Source: a bacterium HR33 (GTDB lineage: Bacteria > Gemmatimonadota > Gemmatimonadetes > Gemmatimonadales > GWC2-71-9). Taken from it: a stretch of DNA of 64,000 bases. This document shows, piece by piece, positions 8,777 to 17,630 of this stretch. Numbering within the stretch: the first letter of the stretch is position 1; every line of letters begins with the position of its first letter. The translations under genes were made by a program, and so were the position numbers. Under the pieces are notes generated by a model that worked only from the letters and a program-made list of their open reading frames with translations, did not search any database and was not told where the DNA came from. The stretch lies in the NCBI GenBank assembly GCA_002923375.1, contig BEIJ01000001.1:124001-188000 (forward strand), written 5' to 3'.

Positions 8777-9271
8777 CTACCGGCGGGCGTAAACCGACGT
8801 CTTACCCGATCGATCGAAGGTCAAAACGTCGTAGGGATCCTTAACCGGTCCCTCCATCCCAGGGGATCCGCGGGGCATTCCCGGCACCGCCAGACCTACC
8901 ACCGCGGGGCGCTCCCTCAGCAGCCGCCGAATCAGATCCGCCGGGACGTGCCCCTCGATCACATACCCGGAGACTACGGCGGTGTGACAGGCCTCCAACC
9001 TCCGGGGCACACCCAGGGTGGCTTTGACCGAGGTGAGGTCGTTAGTGTCGTGCGTCTTTACTGTGAATCCATTCTCGCGCAGGTGCCCGACCCACGATTC
9101 GCAACAACCTCAAGTGGGACTCTTGTAAACCGTTATTTCGGGCCCCTGGCCCGCAACCAGCGCAACCCCGCCCTGCTCGCTAGCGGGCGCGCCCGCCGTC
9201 GCCATAGCCGCCGCCATCCCCAAAGCCGCCGCAACGGCCGCACCTACGCCGAGCTTTTTAGTGTTCTCCAT
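8777..9271 (-). CDS. DUF411 protein, candidate selenoprotein (in-frame TGA at 9112-9110)
   Basis: From ATG 9271 the frame encodes a signal peptide (Ala-rich, to about residue 30), E-I-T-V-Y-K-S-P-T, then TGA at codon 54, then G-C-C-E-S-W-V and a complete DUF411 domain ending at TAG 8777. DUF411 proteins normally read S-P-T/S-C-G-C-C at this point, so the TGA replaces the first Cys of a thioredoxin-like CxxC. No frameshift is needed and the remaining 110 residues are intact (A-C-H-T-A-V-V, G-Y-V-I-E-G-H-V, V-P-G-M-P). A SECIS-like hairpin follows (9096-9078). I read it as 164 residues with Sec54. A nonsense-mutated pseudogene is the alternative. DUF411 proteins are exported, metal- or redox-linked and often near copper genes; exact function is unknown. 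Confidence 0.75.
9078..9112 (-). promoter_or_regulatory. Candidate bacterial SECIS element of the DUF411 gene
   Basis: After the TGA (9112-9110), bases 14-20 pair with bases 26-32 in a 7-bp stem (C-G, G-C, U-G, G-U, G-C, G-C, U-A). The apical loop is CGGGC, 21 bases from the TGA. An alternative fold exposes GGUC at positions 18-21, nearly the spacing of GGUC in E. coli fdhF. Spacing and a G among the first two loop bases fit known bacterial SECIS rules as I recall them. Confidence 0.6.
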
Positions 9272-9568
9272 CTCCGTTCTCGCCTTCTGTGGACTAAGGG
9301 ATCGTGTTGCCGCCCGCAATTTCCACCGACGCCCGCAACTTAACCCCTGGCCGCCACCGCCGTCCAGAGCTCCGGAGCCGTTGACACTCCGTTGATAGGG
9401 GCTCTTCAGATTGGCTTCACCTTCACCAGCAGATGTGCCGGTAGTCACGGTCGCGGCGCGCCAACCGGCATGAGTGTCCCAGCGAAGCGTGAAGAGCGCC
9501 AGCCGCCGGCCGGGGACTACCGGCACCCTCTCCCCGAAAGACAGCCAGCCTCCCCGCTGGGCTTCGGC
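9272..9568. other. Spacer between M23 peptidase and DUF411 genes
   Basis: The minus strand is open in the same frame as both neighbours for about 100 codons before the DUF411 ATG. The translation has no recognisable family and lacks a good start, so I do not call a gene. I see no clear terminator and no clear -10. Confidence 0.4.
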
Positions 9569-10465
9569 TCAGCGCATGCCGCGTTCTAGTTCGCTCAATT
9601 CCAGCAGCGATTGGGGGTCGATCGATAGCCGCCCGTACCGGGCCACCCAATGCAGATGCGGTCCGGTTACCCTTCCCGTGGCTCCCACCAAGCCGATAGC
9701 TTGGCCCGCTTCCACCGTGTCTCCCCGATTGACCAAAACCTCGCTCAGGTGGAAGTAACCGGTGGAGAGACCCGATCCGTGGTCGAGGTAAACCAATTTG
9801 CCCTGATAAAAGAAGTCTCCCACCAGGGACACCACTCCTCGCGCCGGCGCCAGCACCGGTGTTCCTTCGGGAGCGCCCAAGTCCAAACCTAGGTGCACGC
9901 TTTGAGTGGCGCCGTTGATCTCGCGCCTGGCGCCGAAAGTGCCCGTCACCCGGTAAAGACCGGGCCAGGAAAACTTTCCGCTCCAAATTCTTTGGGTCCG
10001 ATGCGCGCGGTTCAAAGCCGCACGCTGCGCCGCCCGCTCTCTTTCGATCCGCGCCAGGAGGGCGGAATCCGGGGGCTCCACGTACCGGCCGGGAACTCGC
10101 ACGCGTTCCACCTCCACCTCTCGCCGGGCTACGGGAATACGGACCAAGAGTTGATCCGCAGCTCCTTTCTTCTTGGCGATCTCGAGACTGGCGAATACCC
10201 GTCCGGGCGAGCCCACCGGCACGGGGATGAAGGCGCGATAAGCTCCGTCTTCGCCCCGGGTGAAGTGGAGCGGTTCTCCCGCAACCGTGCCCCTCACACC
10301 CGAGATCTCGTTGCGGGTGGTGTCCGGACCTACGGCGAGCAGAGCGATACTTCCTTCGATCGGGGTTTGCGGGACCCACGAAACCGGTACTCTATTCGGG
10401 CTTTGAACCGCAACAGAAGCGGCCAGGCTCAGCCCGGCGCCCACGGCGAACTTGGCGAGCGACAT
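9569..10465 (-). CDS. M23 (LytM) metallopeptidase, periplasmic
   Basis: About 298 residues from ATG 10465, beginning with a signal-like segment (M-S-L-A-K-F then an Ala/Leu-rich stretch). The C-terminal half carries the zinc motifs H-L-G-L-D and H-L-H-W of the LytM/lysostaphin fold, as in peptidoglycan DD-endopeptidases, with the N-terminal half a beta-rich domain and a short charged helix between them. It likely cleaves or remodels peptide crosslinks in the wall. The longer open frame reaching 10714 overlaps the divergent adenine deaminase and is unlikely to be translated. Divergent spacing to ade is 44 bases. Confidence 0.85.
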   Translation of the reverse strand: MSLAKFAVGAGLSLAASVAVQSPNRVPVSWVPQTPIEGSIALLAVGPDTTRNEISGVRGTVAGEPLHFTRGEDGAYRAFIPVPVGSPGRVFASLEIAKKKGAADQLLVRIPVARREVEVERVRVPGRYVEPPDSALLARIERERAAQRAALNRAHRTQRIWSGKFSWPGLYRVTGTFGARREINGATQSVHLGLDLGAPEGTPVLAPARGVVSLVGDFFYQGKLVYLDHGSGLSTGYFHLSEVLVNRGDTVEAGQAIGLVGATGRVTGPHLHWVARYGRLSIDPQSLLELSELERGMR

Positions 10466-10509
10466 GACCGCAAGATAACTCAGCTTTATCTTGAGGCGGA
10501 GGGTAAGCG

Positions 10510-12234
10510 ATGGTCGCATCTCTGGAACGGTTGCTCGCAGTGGCCCGAGGCGCGGAGCCCGCCGATCTGGTGCTCCGGCGGGCCCAACTGGTGAACGTCT
10601 TCTCCGGTGAGATCCATCCGGCCGAGGTGGCCATTTGCGACGGCCTGATAGCGGGCGTGGGAACGGGCTACGAAGGGCGAGAGATCGTCGATCTGGACGG
10701 CGCATTTCTCGCACCGGGATTCATAGACGCTCACGTCCACGTGGAGAGTTCCATGGTGCCGCCCCGGGAATTTGCCCGCGCCGTGTTGCCCAGGGGTGTT
10801 ACCACCGCGGTCACCGACCCCCACGAGATCGCCAACGTAGCGGGCCTGGCGGGAATCCGCTTTATGCTGGATCAGGCTCGCGATCTTCCGTTCACCATGC
10901 TGGTAAACGCCTCGTCCTGTGTCCCCGCCACCGACATGGGAACGGCGGGCGCCAAGCTGGACGCGGCGGATCTTGCAGCGCTGGCCGGGGAACCCGGTGT
11001 GCTGGGCTTGGCGGAGGTGATGAACTTTCCCGGCGTGGTCTCCGGGGATCCGTCGCTGCTGGCCAAGATCGAAGCTTTCGGCGGCCGAGTTATAGATGGG
11101 CATTGTCCCGGTCTCAGGGGCAGGGAGCTCTCGGCCTACGTGGCCGCCGGCATAGGTTCGGACCACGAGTGCACCAGCGTAGAAGAGGCGCGGGAGAAGC
11201 TCAGGTTGGGGATGACCATCTACATCCGGGAGGCCACCAACGCCCGTAACTTGAGGGCGTTGCTCCCGCTGGTCAGTGCGGAAACTGAGCGGCATTTGTG
11301 TTTTTGCACCGACGACCGGCAGCCCGGAGATCTGCTGGAGGAAGGTTCGATCGATCACCTCGTACGTATGGCGATAGCGGAGGGCGTACATCCCGTAACC
11401 GCCATCAGAATGGCCACTCTGAACCCGGCGGAACACTTCCGGCTCTTCGATCGCGGGGCCGTGGCTCCTGGCAGGAGAGCGGATCTGGTGGTCTTCCGGG
11501 AACTGGAAGCTCCGCGGCCGTCTCAGGTTTACGTGGCCGGGCGGCTGGTGGCGCAGGACGGCAAACTGGCGGTCTCGTTTCCGCCGCCTGCCGCCTCGCC
11601 CGCCGAGGTACAGAACACCGTTCGGATCGACTGGTCCCGGGTCGATTTATCCATACCGGCCAAGGGGGAGAAGGTACGGGTGATCGGCGCTATACCCGAC
11701 CAGCTGATCACCGAGCATCTGGTGGTGGATGCGCCGCTCCGGGACGGGCTGGTACAATCCGATCCGGAGAGGGACTTGCTCAAGATGGCGGTTATCGAGC
11801 GCCACCGCGGATCCGGCAACGTCGGTTTGGGCTTGGTAAAGGGAGTGGGACTGAAGCGCGGGGCTATTGCGGGGACCGTAGCTCACGATCATCACAACCT
11901 GGTGGTGATCGGCGCGGACGACCGCTCGATGCTTACCGCGGCCCGGGCGGTCGCTCAGGCGGGAGGCGGGCAGGCGGTGGCGGAAGGTGAGAAGGTGATC
12001 GCTCTATTGCCGCTGCCCATTGCCGGTTTGATGTCCGATCTCCCCATAGAAAAGGTCCGCGATCGGATGGCTTCTTTGATCTCGGCTGCGCGGGCGTTGG
12101 GATCGCCCTTGCATGATCCTTTCATGGCGATGAGCTTTCTTGCTCTCGAAGTGATACCCAAGCTCAAGCTGACCGACAGAGGTTTGGTGGACGTGGAGCG
12201 ATTTCAGTTGGTTCCGTTATTCGTTTCCGGCTAG
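10510..12234 (+). CDS. ade: Adenine deaminase
   Basis: 574 residues, the usual length. It is an amidohydrolase-fold protein with the metal motif D-A-H-V-H-V-E-S-S (His75 and His77), G-V-T-T-A-V-T-D-P-H-E, D-H-E-C-T and the family-specific C-terminal domain. It converts adenine to hypoxanthine and ammonia using a dinuclear metal centre. GGAGGG lies 6 bases upstream of the ATG. hpt starts 8 bases after its stop, and the enzyme encoded there consumes hypoxanthine, so the pair forms a complete adenine-to-IMP route. Confidence 0.94.
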   Translation: MVASLERLLAVARGAEPADLVLRRAQLVNVFSGEIHPAEVAICDGLIAGVGTGYEGREIVDLDGAFLAPGFIDAHVHVESSMVPPREFARAVLPRGVTTAVTDPHEIANVAGLAGIRFMLDQARDLPFTMLVNASSCVPATDMGTAGAKLDAADLAALAGEPGVLGLAEVMNFPGVVSGDPSLLAKIEAFGGRVIDGHCPGLRGRELSAYVAAGIGSDHECTSVEEAREKLRLGMTIYIREATNARNLRALLPLVSAETERHLCFCTDDRQPGDLLEEGSIDHLVRMAIAEGVHPVTAIRMATLNPAEHFRLFDRGAVAPGRRADLVVFRELEAPRPSQVYVAGRLVAQDGKLAVSFPPPAASPAEVQNTVRIDWSRVDLSIPAKGEKVRVIGAIPDQLITEHLVVDAPLRDGLVQSDPERDLLKMAVIERHRGSGNVGLGLVKGVGLKRGAIAGTVAHDHHNLVVIGADDRSMLTAARAVAQAGGGQAVAEGEKVIALLPLPIAGLMSDLPIEKVRDRMASLISAARALGSPLHDPFMAMSFLALEVIPKLKLTDRGLVDVERFQLVPLFVSG

Positions 12235-12242
12235 GGTGACAG

Positions 12243-12782
12243 GTGGCGGACTCAGAGCCCAAGATATTGATCAGCCGGGAGGCGATCGAGCAAAAGGTCG
12301 CCGAGTTGGCGGCGCGCATCTCCGAGGACTACAAAGAAGCCCAGCCGCTCCTCCTCGTGGGCGTGCTCAAGGGATCGTTCATCTTTTTGGCCGATCTCTC
12401 CCGGCAGCTCACCATCCCGCACACAGTGGATTTCATCGCGGTATCGAGCTACGGCAACGCCACCAAATCCACCGGCGAGGTAAGACTGCTCATGGATTTG
12501 CGCTCCACGATCGCCGGCAAGCACGTGCTGGTGGTGGAGGACATAGTGGACACGGGCTACACCCTGGAGTATTTGCTCCGCCTGCTCAGGGCGCGGCGGC
12601 CGGCATCTCTGAAAGCCTGTGCCCTGGTGAGGAAACCCGACCGCCGCAAAGTGGACGTGACCTTGGACTACGTGGGCTTCGACATTCCCGACAAGTGGGT
12701 GGTGGGTTACGGTCTCGATTGGGGGGATCGCTACCGTACCCTTCCCTATATCGGTTACGTGGAACTGGCAGAGGAGAGCTAG
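12243..12782 (+). CDS. hpt: Hypoxanthine phosphoribosyltransferase
   Basis: 179 residues. The PRPP-binding motif V-V-E-D-I-V-D-T-G-Y-T is at about 97-107 and the C-terminal substrate loop V-G-Y-G-L-D-W-G-D-R-Y-R is canonical for bacterial Hpt. It transfers phosphoribose from PRPP to hypoxanthine (and perhaps guanine). The GTG start has AGGGTGA in the ade stop region upstream, so translation is likely coupled to ade. The stop overlaps the convergent M28 peptidase stop by 4 bases. Confidence 0.94.
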   Translation: MADSEPKILISREAIEQKVAELAARISEDYKEAQPLLLVGVLKGSFIFLADLSRQLTIPHTVDFIAVSSYGNATKSTGEVRLLMDLRSTIAGKHVLVVEDIVDTGYTLEYLLRLLRARRPASLKACALVRKPDRRKVDVTLDYVGFDIPDKWVVGYGLDWGDRYRTLPYIGYVELAEES

Positions 12783-14446
12783 CGCCCCGACATCATCGAG
12801 TCACGGCGGGCTTTGAACTCGGTCCCTTCCCTCCAGTTGGGAAACCTATCCTCATTGGCCAGCCGGTAGCCCACCCGGAAGAGCAGTTGAAGATCTTCCA
12901 CCGCCCCGCTCAGGTCCCAATTGGGATCGAACTCGTCGGCGGGCTTGTGGTAGCGCAATGCGGTGTATTCTTCCCGGCGCTTCAGGGACCACTCGGTGCC
13001 GTGTTCCACGTTGTCTATCCCCGCATCGGTGTAAAGGGCCGGCACTCCCACTTTGGCCAGTTCGAAGTGGTCCGAGCGATAGTAGAAGCCCTTCTCCGGT
13101 TCCGGATCGGGGCGCAGGTAGCGGTTCTGACTTCTCGCCGCCTCGGCCAGGTAGTCGTCCAGTTCCGAGTTCCCGTAGCCGATTACGGTGATGTCCCGCA
13201 TCCTGCCGTCCACGTTGAGTCCGTCCAAGTTGATCGCCGCCACCGTGCGGTTCAGGGGAAAGATCGGATTCCTGGCGTAGTAAGCCGATCCCAAAAGACC
13301 CTGTTCTTCCGCGGTGACGGCCAGGAAGACCACCGACCTGCGTGGCGGCCGCGGGAGGCTGGCGAAGGCTTCGGCCAGTTCCAGCAGTCCCGCGGTACCG
13401 CTGGCGTTGTCCACTGCCCCGTTGAAGATCTGGTCTCCGCTCAAACTAGGGTCCCTTCCCAAGTGGTCCCAGTGGGCCATGTAGATCAGGTACTCGTCCG
13501 GCCGTTCCCTTCCCGGAAGCAGCGCCACCACGTTCTTTGAGCGCGAGTAGCGGATCGTGTTTCGCACCCTAACCGATGCGTGGAGGTTCAGCGGGACCGC
13601 TCGGAATCCGCGCTGAGAGGCTCTGGCCTTGAGGGAGTCGTAATCGAGTCCTGCACGCCGGAAGATGCGCCGGGCCGCGTCTTGGGTGATCCAGCCTTCG
13701 ACCGCCGCTCGGGAGAGATTTCGGTCTTCGGTTACCAGACCGAAGCGGGGCCCCGACCAGCTTCCGGTAACCACCTCCCAGGGATATCCGGCGGGTTCGG
13801 TCTCGTGGACGATCAGAACGCCCGAGGCGCCCTGGCGAGCCGCTTCTTCGTACTTGTACGTCCAGCGCCCGTAGTAGGTCATGGTGCGACCTTTGAAGAG
13901 GGTGGTGTCGCCGCCGTAGAAGTCCGGATCGTTCACCAAAACGATCACTGTCTTGCCGCTAGCGTCCAGGCCTTCGTAGTCGTTCCACCCGACTTCGGGT
14001 GCCACCACACCGTAGCCGGCGAAGACCAAGGGGGAGCGGTCCAGGGAGGTTGATTCCACCACGCGGCTGGTAAAGGCCACGAAGTCGGTGCCGTACTGCA
14101 GGGTCATGGCCGGTCCCTGCCCGCCGATGAGCAGTCTCATGTTGCGATCGGCGGTAATGGACACCAAGGGTACTTCCTGGAAGAAGCTTTCCCCGTTTCC
14201 GGGCTTAAGCCCAATTCGTTCGAACTGGGAGCGGAGGAAGTTTACGGTTTTTTCTTCTCCGGCGGACGATGGCGCGCGGCCTTCGAAGGAGTCTGCCGCC
14301 AGGATTTGAATCTTGGCGGCAAGGTCTTGAGCGCTGAAAGTTGCCAGCGCCCCTGCGATTTCACCGCTCTCGCCGCGGCAGGCGAGGCCCAACGCACTCG
14401 CGGCCGCCAGCACGCGCCCTAATCGGGTCAACGATGCGGTTTCCAT
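12779..14446 (-). CDS. M28 family zinc aminopeptidase-like lipoprotein
   Basis: 555 residues from ATG 14446 (a GTG at 14464 would add six). The N-terminal hydrophobic segment ends in L-G-L-A-C, a possible lipoprotein site. A PA-type insert (about 150-330) precedes the M28 catalytic core, with metal-ligand motifs H-W-D-H-L-G, D-N-A-S-G, T-A-E-E-Q-G-L-L-G and a late E-H-G-T-E-W. Such secreted peptidases are abundant in Gemmatimonadota-like genomes and digest extracellular peptides. It lies downstream of the GT9 gene (22-base gap) on the same strand, but no functional link is apparent. Confidence 0.88.
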   Translation of the reverse strand: METASLTRLGRVLAAASALGLACRGESGEIAGALATFSAQDLAAKIQILAADSFEGRAPSSAGEEKTVNFLRSQFERIGLKPGNGESFFQEVPLVSITADRNMRLLIGGQGPAMTLQYGTDFVAFTSRVVESTSLDRSPLVFAGYGVVAPEVGWNDYEGLDASGKTVIVLVNDPDFYGGDTTLFKGRTMTYYGRWTYKYEEAARQGASGVLIVHETEPAGYPWEVVTGSWSGPRFGLVTEDRNLSRAAVEGWITQDAARRIFRRAGLDYDSLKARASQRGFRAVPLNLHASVRVRNTIRYSRSKNVVALLPGRERPDEYLIYMAHWDHLGRDPSLSGDQIFNGAVDNASGTAGLLELAEAFASLPRPPRRSVVFLAVTAEEQGLLGSAYYARNPIFPLNRTVAAINLDGLNVDGRMRDITVIGYGNSELDDYLAEAARSQNRYLRPDPEPEKGFYYRSDHFELAKVGVPALYTDAGIDNVEHGTEWSLKRREEYTALRYHKPADEFDPNWDLSGAVEDLQLLFRVGYRLANEDRFPNWREGTEFKARRDSMMSGR

Positions 14447-14468
14447 AGTGCCAACAACATACACGGTT

Positions 14469-15557
14469 TCACAGCTTCCCGGAACGGCTGAGCAGGTCCA
14501 GGGCAGCGTTCAGGACCGGCTGTACCGCCGTGCGTTCCAGGCAACTCGGGGCCCCTCTTTTGCACCATCCGGCCATACAAACCCCGTCCGGTTCGCGGCA
14601 AGTTATGACAGAATCGGAAAATCTTCCCAGCGGTCGCGCCCAGACCCAGCGGGAGGCTCCGAACAGCGCCAGGGTGGGAACGTTCTGAACCCAGGCGGCG
14701 TGCATCAGACCGCCGTCTTCCGACACCACCAGCGCGCACCTTCTTACCAGGGCGAAAGCCTCTTCCTGAGAAGTCCGCCCTACCAGGTCGATGAGTCTTT
14801 CTCCTAGTATCGCTTTCATCCGGGCGGCCTTACCGGCGATCTTCGGCAGTCCTAGTATCAGGAATTGCACTCGATGGTGCAGACAGCTTGTCAGCTCTTG
14901 AGCCAAGTGGCAGTAGTGCTCCACCGGCCAGTTCCGTCCCGGCAGTGCTCCGGCTGGGTTGAGCAGTACGAGGGCGTGGTCCTGTCTCCATCCTCCGGCC
15001 AGGAGTTTTTGAAGGCCTGCGTCCGGGTTTCGCAGCTTCAGCTCGGGTGCCTCGTTTATGGGTCCGAGTCCTGCCGCTTCTATGGTCAAGCGGGTTCGCT
15101 CCCCCGCCGGTATGGGAGAGAATCGGTCGAATTCGCTCCAAGCGACGGGAGCCAGGATCCCTCTTACGATTTGGCTGATGCGATTGCGCTGAAGATCCAG
15201 AATCACCTCGTACCTCCGCGCGAGCAGGCGGGGAAGCAGGAGCGTTACGGCAATGACCTGGCGTTTGTTATTTCGCCCGCCGCCGATTTCGAAAACCCGA
15301 TCGAAGAGAACCGTGCTTTTTGGTATCTGACTCACCTCCTTGCGCGTCAAGAAATCCAGCTCCGACCCGGGAACTGACTCTCGAAGCGCGTTCAGATAAG
15401 GCAAGGTGATCAGGGTATCTCCTAAGGCCTGCAGTCTGATGGCCAAAATACGCCTCGGAGGATCGGGCCTCTGCCAGGGTTGTGACCTGATAGGGTCGCT
15501 GCTCGGGACAGACAATGGCACGCGCGCTAGGACGGCAGCGATATCAATGCACCGCAC
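14469..15557 (-). CDS. Glycosyltransferase family 9 (heptosyltransferase-like)
   Basis: About 362 residues. The N-terminal R-I-L-A-I-R-L-Q-A-L-G-D-T-L-I-T-L-P and later V-S-E-D-G-G-L-M-H-A-A are the two GT9 hallmarks (heptosyltransferase GT-B fold with donor-binding D-G-G-x-x-H). It likely adds a heptose or related sugar to an outer-surface polysaccharide. The C-terminus carries four Cys in an unusual tail (C-R-E, C-M-A-G-W-C, S-C-L). The GTG at 15557 overlaps the HprK-like gene by 14 bases, so the two form an operon. Confidence 0.82.
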   Translation of the reverse strand: MRCIDIAAVLARVPLSVPSSDPIRSQPWQRPDPPRRILAIRLQALGDTLITLPYLNALRESVPGSELDFLTRKEVSQIPKSTVLFDRVFEIGGGRNNKRQVIAVTLLLPRLLARRYEVILDLQRNRISQIVRGILAPVAWSEFDRFSPIPAGERTRLTIEAAGLGPINEAPELKLRNPDAGLQKLLAGGWRQDHALVLLNPAGALPGRNWPVEHYCHLAQELTSCLHHRVQFLILGLPKIAGKAARMKAILGERLIDLVGRTSQEEAFALVRRCALVVSEDGGLMHAAWVQNVPTLALFGASRWVWARPLGRFSDSVITCREPDGVCMAGWCKRGAPSCLERTAVQPVLNAALDLLSRSGKL

Positions 15558-16509
15558 CAACCAGATCGTCGAAGAGAGACACTGTTTCCTCCGGCCTTTC
15601 CCCCGGTTCTAGGAGCCATGCTCCTGCCTGCGCCAGTGTCCGTATTCGCTGGGGTGCAGAACTCCGGTAAAGGTCGAATCCCTCTTCCACCTGACTCGCG
15701 AGTCGGGCTACAGCCTCCTCTGGGAGCAGCGGAGTAGCTCTCGGTCCACCACGCCGGAAGCCTCCAAGGATGCACAGTGCGACTTTATCGGAAAAAAAGC
15801 AGCGGCGCTCCTCCGGCACGCCAATCGCGATTTTTGTCTTCCCGCTGAACAGCCGTCCGGGCCCGCAGTTTTTAAGCTCGGGAAAGTAGACCTTCGCCGC
15901 TTCTGGGAGTTTTATCCTCCCACGGAGGCCCCAGACTCTGAGGTGCGGCCGCAGCTGCACATGTACGGACTCGTCGGCCAAGAGGAAGTACCCCCGCCGA
16001 TGGGCGGCGTAAGCCAAGGTGCTCTTACCGGATCCGCTCGGCCCGGCCAGTACCACGGCCACGCCGTCACGCACCACCGCGGAGGCATGCAGAGGTTCCC
16101 GGTCGAGAGAAGCCAGCAGGGTCAATGTAAGGGGCTCCAGTACACCCTCGGCAAACACCTCGGGTTCAGACAAGATGTCAGCCGTCACGTAGGCGCACCC
16201 GTCCAACCGGAGAGCGTCGGCAACACCAACGCATGGAGAGGCAGAAATGAACAGCCGCCCCGGATCCGGCGCTCGAAAGTGCAGTGCACCCAGGTTCCGA
16301 GGAGGGACAGGGTCGTGCACTATTACCCTGACTTGCGGCCCTGCCGCGATCTCGGAAGCAGAAGCCTGCAGCTTCAGCCAGTCTGAGTAAGTGTGCCTTA
16401 TCAGGGCCATCGCTCGGGCTGAATTTGAAAGGAAGGTCGTCATGATGCCCATCACCGGATAGCGGCTCACGTGTTCCATAGGGATATCGCGGTAGAGCGA
16501 GTCGCTCAC
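15544..16509 (-). CDS. HPr-kinase/PEPCK-like kinase
   Basis: 321 residues from GTG 16509, which has AAGGAGG 5 bases upstream; a longer start at 16548 is weaker. The centre holds a Walker A loop G-P-S-G-S-G-K-S-T preceded by H-A-S-A-V and followed by L-A-D-E-S-V, the arrangement of HprK C-terminal domains. There is no canonical HprK N-terminal domain. Stand-alone HprK-like kinases occur in lasso-peptide and polysaccharide clusters and phosphorylate cluster-specific substrates. Here the neighbours are glycosyltransferases and a nucleotidyltransferase. The substrate is unknown. Confidence 0.75.
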   Translation of the reverse strand: MSDSLYRDIPMEHVSRYPVMGIMTTFLSNSARAMALIRHTYSDWLKLQASASEIAAGPQVRVIVHDPVPPRNLGALHFRAPDPGRLFISASPCVGVADALRLDGCAYVTADILSEPEVFAEGVLEPLTLTLLASLDREPLHASAVVRDGVAVVLAGPSGSGKSTLAYAAHRRGYFLLADESVHVQLRPHLRVWGLRGRIKLPEAAKVYFPELKNCGPGRLFSGKTKIAIGVPEERRCFFSDKVALCILGGFRRGGPRATPLLPEEAVARLASQVEEGFDLYRSSAPQRIRTLAQAGAWLLEPGERPEETVSLFDDLVGAVH

Positions 16510-16601
16510 GGCAGCCTCCTTGGACCCTGTCTCCCTTGGAGCGGGCACAGTAGCAGCATCGTATCTACTTTTACCTTAATCACGTGCTTCCTGCTAGCGG
16601 T
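16510..16601. promoter_or_regulatory. Divergent promoter region of the accessory cluster
   Basis: This is the only AT-richer segment between the divergent HprK-like and GT2 genes. The part at 16555-16585 contains several TA-rich hexamers on both strands. I cannot single out a -35/-10 pair with confidence. Confidence 0.35.
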
Positions 16602-17621
16602 ATGGCAGAGTTGACCATTTCCGTCGTGATCCCCACCCGCGACCGGCCTGACAGCCTGGGCCGGTTGCTGCGTTCTCTCGAAAGCCAGAACCGACTACCC
16701 GACGAGGTGATCATCGTGGACGCGGGTCATCCCCCGCTTGGCGCCGATCGGCTCAGGCTAGAGCACCCGAAACTCGTTCTCAAGTACCTGCATACTGCTC
16801 CTTCCGTCTGTCGGCAACGCAACGCCGGGATAAGGCTGGCACAGGGCTCCCACGTGTTGCTCTGTGACGACGATTTGGAACTACCCGACAACTATATCAG
16901 CGAACTAGCCAGGTTCGCCGAAACCAACACCGGCGCCGGCTGCGTAACAGGATTCGTATGTGAACCGGACAAAGCCGGCCAGTTTTCACGTTCATTTGCA
17001 GCACCCACCGCTCGGCACCTGCTTTTCGCCTTTCTCTTCCAACTGACCGTTTGGGGCGACGTAGAGGGGGTGGGGGGGTCATGGATTACTCGGATGGCGA
17101 TCACAGCCGTGAAACGCTGGTATCGCCGCCGGGGTAACACCTGGTCGTTGGCGGGATGGCCTCTGGTCACACAAGTGAGGGACTCGGTTGTTCGCACCGG
17201 CATATACGGGCTCGGCGCGGCTTTAGTGCGGCGCGACTGGCTCCTTTTGTCTCCCTATGACGAGAGTCTCGGCCCTCACGGCATCGGGGACAATTACGGC
17301 GTAGCTTTGGGTTTTCCCCAAGAATGTCCGATTCACGTTCTCCCCCATTTGAAGGTGCTACATCATAGAGACCCTCGGAATCGCCCGGGCGCGGAAGAGG
17401 TCTTCTACCTCCGGATTTTGGCTCTCGAGCACTTCATGCGCCGCGACCGGAGGTTTTCCCTGACCAACCGAGTGTTCCTTGCGTGGTCCCTGGCGGGGAG
17501 CGCCGCGATTTTCCTGGCGCGCAGGAAAACCGGCCTCCTATTGGCTGCGGTTAGAGGGCTGGGAGCCGTCTTGACCGGCAGAAATCCTCTCTCCCGCAAT
17601 ACAGGCGGGCACGGTTCTTAA
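16602..17621 (+). CDS. Glycosyltransferase family 2
   Basis: 339 residues. The GT-A start I-S-V-V-I-P-T-R-D-R-P is followed by a D-D-D metal motif (L-L-C-D-D-D-L-E). A C-terminal hydrophobic stretch (about 290-320) may anchor it to the membrane. It would transfer a nucleotide-activated sugar to a glycan acceptor. I prefer the ATG at 16602 over the GTG at 16584, because the protein then begins five residues before the Rossmann strand as is usual. It heads a plus-strand unit with GT4 (9-base gap) and the nucleotidyltransferase. Confidence 0.85.
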   Translation: MAELTISVVIPTRDRPDSLGRLLRSLESQNRLPDEVIIVDAGHPPLGADRLRLEHPKLVLKYLHTAPSVCRQRNAGIRLAQGSHVLLCDDDLELPDNYISELARFAETNTGAGCVTGFVCEPDKAGQFSRSFAAPTARHLLFAFLFQLTVWGDVEGVGGSWITRMAITAVKRWYRRRGNTWSLAGWPLVTQVRDSVVRTGIYGLGAALVRRDWLLLSPYDESLGPHGIGDNYGVALGFPQECPIHVLPHLKVLHHRDPRNRPGAEEVFYLRILALEHFMRRDRRFSLTNRVFLAWSLAGSAAIFLARRKTGLLLAAVRGLGAVLTGRNPLSRNTGGHGS

Positions 17622-17630
17622 AAAGGCCCC

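Noticed and set aside
9569-9571. In-frame TGA at the end of the M23 gene as a third Sec codon
   Set aside because: The frame stays open to the DUF411 gene, but M23 proteins of this kind end here. No Cys is expected, and the continuation resembles no family.
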